A stretch of 64,000 bases of DNA from Rhizoctonia solani (taxonomy: Eukaryota > Basidiomycota > Agaricomycetes > Cantharellales > Ceratobasidiaceae), in contig NC_057377.1 in assembly GCF_016906535.1 (NCBI RefSeq), positions 682,001 through 746,000 of the forward strand, in the 5' to 3' direction. Numbering within the stretch: the stretch's first letter is position 1; every line of letters begins with the position of its first letter. This document shows, one piece after another, positions 21,868 through 32,615 of the stretch. The notes beneath the pieces were generated by a model. The model had not been told where the DNA came from. It saw only the letters and a program-made list of their open reading frames with translations, and ran no database searches. The position numbers were made by a program, and so were the translations under genes.

Positions 21868-24386
21868 ATGTTCCATTCGTTTTCCTCTATTTGGAACAGG
21901 ATTTCTCGACGTGAACCAGAACCGGAGCCAGAGTTAGAGCCTTATTTGGCACCTCCGGAATCCCCTAACATTGGTAACAGTATGCCCACTATTTTACTCC
22001 AGGCTTACTGGCCCCTTACTACTCGCCAGATGGGCAGAAAGGTATCATATACTCCGTTGCGTTCTCCCCAGATGGTAAATCGGTCGTGTCCAGCTCCTCA
22101 GACAAGACTATTTGTGTATGGGACGCGGACACTGTGTTTCCGAGGGACAAACTATGGAAAGGGCACACTTCTGCAGTCACTTCAGTGTCGTACTCATCCT
22201 TGGGAGATATTGTAGCTTCTGGTTCCTGGGACAGCACTGTTCGGCTATGGGATGCGATCACTGGCCGAGAGGTCGACGAGCCCTTGAAGGGACCTGACGC
22301 TGATATCAACTCGATTGCCTTTTCTCCAAGCGGAAATCTCCTTGCTACTGGTTCCGACGAAAATACTGTCCGGCTATGGGACCTACGTAATATGAGCTCA
22401 GTTGCCAGTTCACTCAAAGGGCACTTCTACTGGATCACCTCCGTCGTGTTCACACCCGACGAGGCACGGATTATTTCTGGCTCATATGACAAGACAATAC
22501 GTATATGGGATATTGAGCGCGAGACAACAGTTATTCAGCTGATAGGGGAGCATACACAGGGTGTTCGATCGGTGGATATTTCTCCTGACGGCTCCCAGAT
22601 TATTTCCGGCTCTGATGAAACTGCTCTACGACTTTGGGACTCTCATACTGGGGCCATGATTGGCAATCTATTTGAGGGTCATACTCGTTGGGTTTCTTCT
22701 GTTAATTTCTCTCCCAATGGGATCTACGTTGCCTCCGGTTCTGATGATAAAACAGTCCGTATCTGGGATGTTCGAATGTGTCGCCAGGTAGGTGAACCTT
22801 TCAAAGAACACACGGACACCGTAACCTCGGTTGCATTTTCGCCTTGCGGGAGACTCATTGCGTCTGGCTCATACGATCAGACGGTCAAAATACGGAATAT
22901 CATACCGGGTGACTTTAATTTAAATTCAAGCAATGAATTCGACACCAGACATAAAGATGACTGTGTGCATGAAGTCGGGGTCCCGGAACCCATTAGCCAG
23001 TACATGGTACGTATACATACGGCATTCATACCTTGAAATGATACACGTTGAGTTTGCGTCAGTCAATTCAAGATATGTTCAGTCTTCTCACAAAACATGG
23101 CTGTACCGATCTCTCTTCAGAATTGGACAACAGTCAAGGTACTGCGATCTTGGTATCTGGGGGAGGTTTTGGCGACATTCGAAAGGGGAAGCTACGCAAT
23201 GGGAGCATGATCGCAATTAAAACATGGCGAGCGTCTCTGATAGAGCAATGTGACTACAAAATTCTCAAGGTACATCGCTCATTGCATGAAATTATCTACA
23301 CTGGATATGGTATCTGATATTTCATAACAGCGTGCTACGCGAGAAATCTATTACTGGTCAAAAATGAAACACGAAAACATTCATGAACTAATGGGAATGG
23401 TTATATTTATGGGTCAATCTCTTGGTATGGTGTCGGAATGGATGGAGAATGGCAACCTGCACGAGTATCTTCGAAGGAATCCTGGAGCTGATCGCTATCA
23501 ATTGGTTAGTAATTTCTAGTGATATTCAACATAAGAACTTGGTTATAACCTTTTTACAGTCAATGCAAGTCACATCCGGTTTGGAATACCTTCATAGCTA
23601 TAGTATGGTAAGCTCAGCTGGGCACGAATAGTTTGTTATACTTATATGAGATACTTTTTTAGACTCATGGCGATGTTAAAGCTGTAAGCCGCTTTCATTG
23701 AGTTGGATAATAATGATTTTGATTGGCTTGGGACCAGCTAAACGTTCTAGTATCATCCAATGAGGTTGCTAAGCTTACCGACTTTGGATTATCAGCCATG
23801 TCTGGGACTACCATTGCTTTCTCCGAGACAACCAATTCACAGGCTGCATCTACTCGGTGGGCCGTGCGTAATTCAACAAATTCATGATTCTTTGGTTCTT
23901 AAAATACTTATATTAGGCTCCGGAACTGTTGCTAGAAGGGGCACTAAAAACTGAAAAATCAGATGTGTACGCTTTGGGAATGGTGTGTACAATGTGCTGC
24001 CAAATCAATACTTGCACTGATACTCAAATCCCTTGAAACCAGACTATTCTTGTAAGGTTGATTCAGCTCTTTGCACCAACGCTCACTTGAGAAAATAGGA
24101 GATTATCACTGGGGAAGTTCCTTATTCACAATGTCAACGGGATTATCAAGTTATAACAAAAGTACTTCAAGGAACCCTTCCTGAAAGACCGACAGAACAA
24201 CTCAAGGAAGATAGTTCTGGGAATCAAATATGGGAGCTGCTATTAAAATGTTGGGATCGGGATCCTGATGCTCGGAAATCAGCAAAAGAGGTGGCAGAAT
24301 TTGTGAGTTTAAATTTTGTATCGAGTATAGGCTCTTAAACTATGTTCCCTAAATAGCTGGCTTCTGTACAAACGGTGAAGGTCTAA
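21868..24386 (+). CDS. WD40 propeller-protein kinase fusion, copy 2
   Basis: Putative intracellular signalling protein with seven WD40 repeats (protein-interaction propeller) up to 23006, then a TKL-type kinase domain starting at 23063. Exons end at conserved points shared with copies 1 and 3, including the 21-base exon 23663-23683 (THGDVKA, catalytic loop) and the 9-base exon 24043-24051. Motifs: GGGFGDIRKG loop, IAIK lysine, HGD in place of HRD, TDFG, APE, DVYALGM. The C-terminus is LASVQTVKV. The start is uncertain. ATG 21868 gives an acidic, Glu/Pro-rich leader but needs a 29-base intron to enter the WD40 frame, shorter than any other here, so the true first exon may lie elsewhere. No stop interrupts the domain-coding part. 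Confidence 0.78.
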
Positions 24387-24886
24387 TAGAATCATCGATA
24401 ACTTAAACTTTTGTGTATTGAGAAAATTTTCCTTTTTGAGTGGGAAGCGCTTTCTAGTGTACTACTTGCCTCTGAATTTACGTGAATTGACCTAGGCGCC
24501 CAAGTTCAGATGAAAAGTCGAGCAAGCTTAGGTTAGGCTGACTGGAAGCAGGCGACAATGCGTAAGCTGAGCCCCCTTTCGATTGTCGGCCGGTGCTGGA
24601 CCAGATTCGCTTGAGTACGTGGTGTTTAATTTTGTTTTTCAACTCAGTATAGGCATGGTAGCAATGTGGAACCCGAAAGTGGCGATAAAACACAACTCTC
24701 AGCTTCACCTTCATAGCCGAAATTTTTTGAAGCATAATCAAGCCACAGCCTTGCACCGTAAGGGGCATTACAATGTGAAAGTTAATCAGAAATGTGCAAG
24801 AAGGTGTAAATAAATGAGACTGGCCGGGTGCTGACTCATCCGTTCATGTAAGCTGATTATCAACTGCATATAGCGTGCTTACACGT
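24387..24886. other. Intergenic between kinase copies 2 and 3
   Basis: No gene recognised. It should contain the promoter of copy 3; no clear TATA box was seen. Confidence 0.5.
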
Positions 24887-27475
24887 ATGAGATATGTCAC
24901 CATAGTGGATGAGCAAAGTGGCTGGAATTCGACTGGACCCTTACGCATAACTCATCTGTTGGTAACTCAATCTCAATGCCTCAAACAAGCTCTGAATCCA
25001 CAGAGACTCACAAGCCTATTGTTCATAGTCCGTACCATATTCTACCCTCCAAATGATGATAAATTAACTGGGTGCGTGGCAGGGGGGCACAGATATGGTG
25101 TACTCTTGGTTGCATTTTCTCCTGACGGAAACTCGGTCGCATCTGGATCTCGAGATCAGACCGTTCGTATATGGGATGCCCATTCGAAATCCTTAATAGG
25201 CGATCCAACAGAAGGACACACTGATGAAGTCAACTCGGTCTCTTACTCTCCACATGGGGATATTATAGCCTCTGGATCTGATGACAATACAATCCGTCTT
25301 TGGAATGCAAAATCCGGGAAGCAACTGGGTAAACCTCTGAAGTGCACCAAAGAACGTGTTTGGTCAACCGACTTCTCTCCCACCGGCAACCTCCTTGCCT
25401 GTGCGTGTGATAGTTCCATTGGTTTATGGCATATCCAGCATAGGAATTCTGGATATAATAGATTCTCCCGTGATTGCGGTATTGCTTACTCGGTAGCATT
25501 CTCTCCTGAAGGTACTCACATTGCTTCTGGTTGGGGTGACAGAGCAGTCAGATTGATGGACCTTGAGTGGGGACTGTCCTTTGCACAAACACTAACTGGC
25601 CATGAAGGCTGGGTTCGTTCGGTTTCATTTTCTCCCGACGGCTCTCAGATTGTCTCTGGCTCAGATGATTCAACTCTCCGTTTTTGGGATATCCGCATTG
25701 GAGGTATGGTTAACAGTCTGTACGAAGGCCACAAAGATACTGTTCGGTCTGTTATATTCTCCCCGGACGGCAACTACGTTGCTTCTGCCTCCGCTGATCG
25801 AAAAGTCTGTGTGTGGGATATACGAACTGGGAGCTTGTTGGCAGAACCCTTTAAAGGGCACAAAAGTACTGTCTATTCAATCTCGTTCTCCCCTTGTGGC
25901 AATTGCATTGCGTCTGGATCCTCGGATAGAAAGGTCATAATTTGGGACGTTTCGAGTATGGACATCGATTGGGAGACTAATTCTCAAGTTGAGGAAGGGC
26001 AAGATGGAGAACAAGCGGAAGCTAGCGCTTTGTTTGAAGGCGATGATATTAATTCGATCTCAATCGGACAATATATGGTCAGTGAAAAGATACTTGTGAT
26101 CTAGGGTTCTTGATTCCAACACCTTGATCCAGTCGATCCAGGAGATATTCGATATCATATGTCGCCACGGCTGCATTGATTTCTCTCCCTACATGGATAC
26201 GGCACAGGACACTGCTGTGCTGATGTCTGGTGGTGGTTTTGGTGATATTTGGAAGGGGCAGCTTCACGACGGGTCTAAAGTTGCGATCAAGGCTTGGCGC
26301 GCATCTTTGATAGAGCAATGCGATTATAAGACTTTGAAGGTGTGTTGTGGATTGTCAGTCTCACTTTTGTGAAGTGCTAAACTGCTGATTTATAGCGTGC
26401 TACGCGAGAGATATATTACTGGTCGAAGATGAAGCACGAAAACATCCATGAGCTACTAGGAGTGATAGTATTTATGGGCCACTCGTTCGGAATGGTGTCG
26501 GAGTGGATGGAGAATGGGAACTTGCATGAATACCTACGGAAAGAGCCCAGCGCTGATTCATATCAACTGGTCAGTAGACTCGACCCTGGTATCAGTTCTA
26601 GATTTGACTGAACGTATTGCTAGTCTACTCAAATCGCATCTGGACTAGCATATGTTCACAGTAACGACATGGTATGCCCAGGTCCCCTTGCTATATTGTC
26701 AAGAATAAACTCATATTGTGTATGGATTATCCAGGTACATGGAGATTTAAAAGCTGTACGTTTTCATACTCGAATTGAAAGAACTAAACAATTTTTTCTT
26801 ATGCCTCATAGCTCAACGTCCTCATATCATCTAATGGGACTGCCAAACTGACGGATTTTGGCCTTTCAACAATGGCTGAGTCGAGTATTGGATTTTCTGC
26901 GACTACCACCGCGCAGGCTGGGTCTATTAGATGGGTAGTATGTAGATTGTATGACGGTTGTATCCCAACTAACTACTTCTAGGCGCCAGAACTACTATTG
27001 AAAGAGACCGCTAGGAGTAAAATGTCAGACGTTTATGCGCTTGGGATGGTGAGTTTTACTTCTTACTGCACTGGTGATATCTTACTCGTATATTCCTTGG
27101 TTAGACAATCCTCGTAAGTATAAATGGAGGGATTCATATCTCCTTTTATTTCTAACTCAAAGTCTGCAGGAAGCCTTCACAGGAGCAGTGCCATACTACC
27201 CAGAATGTTCGCGAGACTTCCAGGTTCTTTTGGCCGTGCAGCAGGGAGTACTTCCTACACGTCCAGTCAGCCAACTACCCAATGATTCAAAGGGAGACCA
27301 AATGTGGAGCTTACTTGAGACGTGTTGGGATAGAGAGCCTGATGCTCGACCCTCGGCAATCGAAGTGGCAGAACGTGTAGGTCTGGATTTAATTGATAAT
27401 ATTTGGGAGCGCCAAATACTTATTGAACACTACCACTAGCTTTCTTCGATAGCCATTATAGCACCAGTACAATGA
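24887..27475 (+). CDS. WD40 propeller-protein kinase fusion, copy 3
   Basis: Predicted 694-residue protein from exons 24887-26077, 26133-26339, 26396-26569, 26624-26671, 26735-26755, 26812-26937, 26983-27048, 27105-27113, 27170-27376 and 27440-27475; all phases agree. After a leader of about 70 residues come seven WD40 repeats (SFSPDG, SGSxD, WD signatures), then a kinase domain: GGGFGDIWKG loop, VAIK lysine, REIYYWSKM helix C, VHGDLKA catalytic loop, TDFG, APE, DVYALGM. Arginine of the usual HRD is glycine, so this is a non-RD kinase; agaricomycete TKL kinases often have this. No membrane segment or signal peptide was seen, so it is probably cytosolic. Role unknown; sensing or self/non-self signalling is conceivable by analogy with other propeller-coupled effectors. 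Confidence 0.85.
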
Positions 27476-29981
27476 ATGATGAGTATTATAACTACTTGGA
27501 GTGTAATCCTCCAAAGGACGCAGGTCGAAATCGAATGGCGGACTTAACCAGTGGGTCATAATTGATTTATTGGAGCATGTCGTGGGCCACAATACAGAGG
27601 ATAATCCAACACTGAATGTAAAATTTTCCCCACATTAGCACCAAAGCATTGGTCTTCAACTCCAAACCAATTTTGAGTCGACCAAGTCGCTGCTCGAATA
27701 TTGGTTCCTACGCGTGATTAGTACTGTTACTCATGAGTAAATATCTACTATTGAGCAATTGCAAGGTTGCGCGAATCTCAAAAGCGGAAAACTTACATTT
27801 GATTTGGATTGATACTAATTCAGATGTTTGACCTCCAGGGTAAGCTATTAATGTTCATGTTGTACCGGGCTCATCTGGACCTTAGTGATCACCTATTATA
27901 TGTAGATATCTCCTGATCTCCAGAATGTGCAGAAATCATACACGCTAAATACTGTATTCCTTAGAACAAGAATTTCATAAAATGCGTTTCAATTTATACC
28001 GACTATGTGATGCATATACACCCTGGACTAGCTCCTTTTGATATACTTACCCCGGGAAGGCTCTCAGCATTATGTAAGGCAGTATATTGTGTTGCTCTTC
28101 GAGAAAGGCAAAAAAAGCCATACATCTGTGAATACCAGGCCGAATTACATACATTTGTACGCTTGTATGGTGGGGTACGGAGCCCGCGAGGCGTCACAGC
28201 GCAGACTTATTCATCAAGGGAATCGCGCTCCTCGTCAGCACGTGACTCTGAACAGACCATTCACCACCCAGCTCTCCAGAGTTCCACACGCGTGCGGCTC
28301 TTTATTTCTTCTCATATGCCACTCCACTACGTAGCTATGAAGTGTTGCCACCCGACCCGGGAGCCTCTCTCGCGTCCCGGTGCCCTGATCTTTCCTACCG
28401 ACGTCGCGAATGCGACCCCGGCGGCCCCTCCCGTGTGCTGTCCTCTTCCTGGATCATAACATCATTCACTGTACTTATACCATGACGCACAATACCTATA
28501 CCTTGTTATAGTAGTTACGCTCTCCGGAGATCTCCGGAGATTTTGGAGATTTCGCTGAGTCATTGCACCATTTACTAACCCTGGTTTTGATTGCACCAAC
28601 GCTTTTCCCTTAGTCTTTGGCCATCCACCCGCGAATTCTGCTCACGTCACAATGCCCCAGGATTCATCCGCGCTTCGCGCCGGATCACCTAACTCTCCCT
28701 TATATATTGACGTTCTCATTCTCGGACTACGTACATAATCTTGGTAGACTCTATGCATACAATTCAACTTAATCCTACGTGGCTACCGGAGCTTAAGTAG
28801 GCGACTCAGCAGAATCGTCAAATTCAAAGACACGTACTATATATCTCGAGAAAATCTCTCTTTCCTTAAATCGAGGCAATGCCAATCGAATCTAAATGAA
28901 ATGCAGCACGTGTGTTTCTAGAAACTAATCCCCAGCCATAACAAAATAAGTACCCCCACCATATCTACCGACAGCTTTTTCGACGAAAACTTGGAAAGCG
29001 CATGTATGATCTTCATCACTCTACATAGTTAAGCTATAGCTAGCGTTTCGTATACAGTAGTGGGTGAACCATTGATTGAAGTCTATCAGATCTAATCTAT
29101 TCAAGTTTGCCTATTATAGGTATTCTTAATGTTTTCGCACAGCAGCTGAGTGGAACACGCAGGAATTGGGTTGGTCAGGGGGCCGGAGTTACGCGACAGA
29201 AGGCACTTCCCGGATAGATACGAGTACGGTACCTGTGAGAAGCAGACGGCCCGGGCGCTTGGAGTGGCAAAAAAATGTACAGGCCCAACCTTGGCCAATA
29301 CAACCCAATTTTCATAGGCGTCTCAGGGTCTGTAGACTGTGATACATGTGGTTGTTTGCGTATACTCAACTATTCTGCTTCCACTGACTAATTTCGGGTA
29401 GGCAGTGGAAAATGTGAGCTGATAAACCGGGCATATTGTACAGTAATTTCCGCATGATGGTAAGAATTGCGTTTCAGTCCTGACCAGAAGCATGTGCGTT
29501 GCGTCGGTCGATTCATCCCCCGGGTAACCTGCACATGTTGGACTGAAATAACTTGTTGCGAGGGAGTCACGTGCTGATCTTCCAGGCAATGCAATTTGGA
29601 CCCTACTGCAGATCCGTTGAAGTAGGTGTACCTGGTTATTTTATCCACCACTCCCTCTCTTTCGTTTCTCGTCTTGGGGTTTTGTTCTCTTTTTTCTTTC
29701 TTTTCGTTCGACCTTTCGTTCTTCTTTCGCCTCGTTGGTAGGCTCTGTTTTTCCAGGAGGTATGTGTGACTACTTGATCGCCGAGATGAAAATGCTTATC
29801 GTCGCAACGAACAGAACGCAAGCGTTCCCCCCGGGCAGATTTAACACCACTCAGCACCGAGCAATTGCAGCGTAGACCGCTACTTTATTCTTTCTTACTC
29901 ACACGCAGCGCGTATTTCTTTCGATCTCAACCTTCGACGCGTTGCACATCTTTCTTATTCTTTTCGTTCCACACGGCCAAT
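27476..29981. other. Intergenic 2.5 kb, no gene recognised
   Basis: Several short open frames (for example 28007-28459) have no family resemblance or plausible exon chain. It contains a tandem palindrome at 28521-28540. The last 400 bases before 29982 are pyrimidine-rich (TTTCTTTC-type runs around 29690-29730 and 29885-29970), a common fungal promoter and leader feature. Confidence 0.5.
28521..28540. repeat. Tandem 10-bp palindrome
   Basis: TCTCCGGAGA occurs twice in a row, each copy self-complementary, so the 20-mer is also a perfect palindrome. It could be a binding site for a dimeric (possibly zinc-cluster) regulator, or chance. Confidence 0.7.
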
Positions 29982-32268
29982 ATGAAGTCGATTACTACAC
30001 TAGCTCTCCTTTGCGTTGCCCAACTGGCTGCTGGACAGGCTGTTGTCGTTGGAGGTGTTCAGATGGTGGATGCGAGTGTCTTAATGGCATCGAATTCTGC
30101 GCTTCCGGCATCCACGGTCTCATCTGACGCACCGATGGTAACTTCCTCGGCATCAGCTGAGCCAAGCGCAACAAGCGCCGAGGCCGCTCCCACCACTACT
30201 CCCGCGCCAAACCCATACGAAGCAATGCCTTACGAGAGTATGGTTTCAGGTGGATATTCGAGTATGGGGTGTGGGTATGGGTACAAGAAGGACGAAAAGG
30301 GGTACTGCCAACCTGAGAGCTGGGTAGGTTTGATTACGATATCTAATCATGCGCATATATTGAGAATTTCTGGTACAGTATTCGTTTGGCGGATGTTACG
30401 AAACGACCATCATCGTGAACCATAAGCCAAAGAGCTGCTCGGGTGCTGCTCCTGCCGCGACGGTTACTCACACTGCGACAGTAACCGTCACTCATACACA
30501 GGCCCCGATGACCGTCACATACACCCAAGCCCCAGTCACAGTTACTCATACCCAGGCTGTTACACACACTCAGCAAGTCACCTATACCCAAACTGCTACC
30601 CAGACACAGGTCGTTCCTACCACCGTTCATGTCACTCAGACGGAAACGATGCACGTCACTCAGACACAGGTCCAGACTCAAACCGAGACGATGCACGAAA
30701 CTCAGACTCAGACTTTGGTGCATAACGTTACCCAGACTGCGACTGAGCTCAAGACCGAGACTGCGACGGCGACCAAGACTGAGGTGCAGCATCTGACTGC
30801 AACGATGACAGAGGTTCAAACTACAACGGCAATCCACACGCAAGTTGTACCTACCACGGTCATGGTCACTGATGTAAGACGCCTCGTCCTCGTTCATTCG
30901 CCTTGGCTGACTCCGTGATTTCAGACTCTCACCCAAGTCCAGAAAGAGACCCTCACTGCGACTTCAACCGCAACCGCAACCCAAGTTGAGATCAAGACTT
31001 ACACCCAAACTCAGCTTGTCCCAACCACCAAGGTTTGGGTTTCCACCGAGATCGTCGACAAGGTATATCATTTTTTTTTTTCGCTTGGTTTGAGTTTGAG
31101 TCCTGACCAGCATTTGTGGTGTCTGGTAACAGACATCCGTTATTGAGCATACATTGACTGCGACGATGACACAAACACAGTTGAACACAGTTACGGCTAC
31201 GGCTACTTCTACTGCCACTGCCACGGCGACGGCGACTCAGAAGGAGACTCTAACCGAAAAGTCTACTATCGTACGTTCCGTTATCTATTTCATTTCGTAT
31301 TAATTGACACTAACATTACGGTAGACCGAGGTCGCAACCGTCACCCAGGTTCATACGCAGGTGGTTCCTACAACCTACGTTTCCGTTTGGGTTAGCACCG
31401 AAGTGGTTGATAAGGTCGGTTGAAATGCTTGGCTCGGATCCATGTTCTATTTTTGGTCCTAACGACAAGCGCCCTTGCAGACGAAGATCATCGAGCATAC
31501 CAAGAGCGCTACTGTCACCTCCACCGCGACCTACCTCCAGACGTCGACCGAGACTCAGACCGCTACGGCCACTGCTACTGCCACTGCAACCGTCACGAAC
31601 CAAGTAACGCAAGTGTACACTCAAGTCGTCCCCACCACGGTTACCTCTGTTTGGGTTAGCACTGAAATCATGGACAAGGTACGTTACATCTTCTGGATCC
31701 GAGAAGCACAACTGAATTTTTTGAATAGACAAAGACCGTCGAGCATACTTTGACTTCTGTGATGACTCAGACCGCGACGCTTACTCAGACTAGCGTGGAG
31801 ACGCAGACTCAGACTCAGACTCAGACGCAGACTCAGACAGCGACTGCAACTGCAACTGCAACTACCACGCAAATAGTTCAGGAAACAGCCCTGTCGAGTT
31901 GTTTGAATATGGTACGTTCTGAATTTGTCCTTGGAATGTAATGCATGGTGATTGATTAATCGTATCTGTGATGGCAGTGCACGATAAGTTGGTCTGTTCC
32001 ATTGCATATGATGACAACTTCGACCACTGCCCATGCGATGCCCACCACCACGAGTCATACGATGGCCGCGAGCACTCCCACGCATGATTCTGGATGTGGA
32101 TCTGGCGGTTGCGGTGCGATGACAACTTCCACTGCAGCCGCTATGCCCGAGAAGACTGGTGATTCATGCTACGGCTCGAGTTGCTCTTCGGGATGCGGAA
32201 GTGGAGGGTGCAAGCGGGCGTATGGGACCAAGCGCGAGCAAAAGCGCAGACTGCCCGTGACTGCGTAA
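29982..32268 (+). CDS. Secreted mucin-like Thr-rich repeat protein
   Basis: Predicted 624-residue secreted or wall-associated protein. Eight exons: 29982-30323, 30379-30873, 30925-31062, 31133-31270, 31325-31414, 31481-31678, 31729-31911 and 31978-32268. All seven introns are phase 0. A hydrophobic signal peptide (about residues 1-19, ending AAGQA) is followed by a Ser/Thr/Ala stretch and a short Tyr/Gly/Cys-containing region (GCGYGYKKDEKGYC). The bulk is Thr/Gln/Val repeats (TVTHTQ, TQTQTQTA) that should be heavily O-glycosylated. A recurring unit reads VPTTV..VWVSTE(I/V)(V/M)DK then IEHT or VEHT. The tail is Gly/Cys-rich (CGSGGC twice) and ends in dibasic KR/KRR sites, possible Kex2-type targets. 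No GPI hydrophobic tail is evident. The family is not named; repeat content is assigned with confidence, function is not. Confidence 0.8.
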
Positions 32269-32615
32269 TAGACTTCATCTCGTCTCGCAATGCTTTCGTG
32301 TCAAATAGAGTTCAGTGTAATTCTTAATTCGTTTGCCGTTTGGGACATCTTTTGTTTTGCTGCTGCTTTTGTAACTTCACTTTTTTTTCCTTTCAAAACT
32401 TGCATCTTCTTGTTCCGACAATAACTTTCCTTGTCTGTTGCAATATCATCTTTTTGCACCATTGACTTTCGCGTGGCTCATGAAGTGGCAATATAAATGA
32501 TAGTGACCCGGACCCTGAGATGATGAACTATTTGTTTATCGGCGCCACAAAAATTTCCCCGATTGATTTTGTCCATATCCATCCTGTCCTCCCGTCTTAT
32601 TAACTTATTCGCGGT
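32269..32615. other. Intergenic spacer between mucin-like gene and RPA1
   Basis: Carries the 3' end of the upstream gene and the promoter of the polymerase gene. T-rich tract near 32380-32395. Nothing else seen. Confidence 0.5.

Noticed and set aside
28007..28459. 150-codon open frame in the 27.5-30 kb spacer
   Set aside because: Low-complexity composition, overlapping frames on both strands, no splice chain and no family resemblance.
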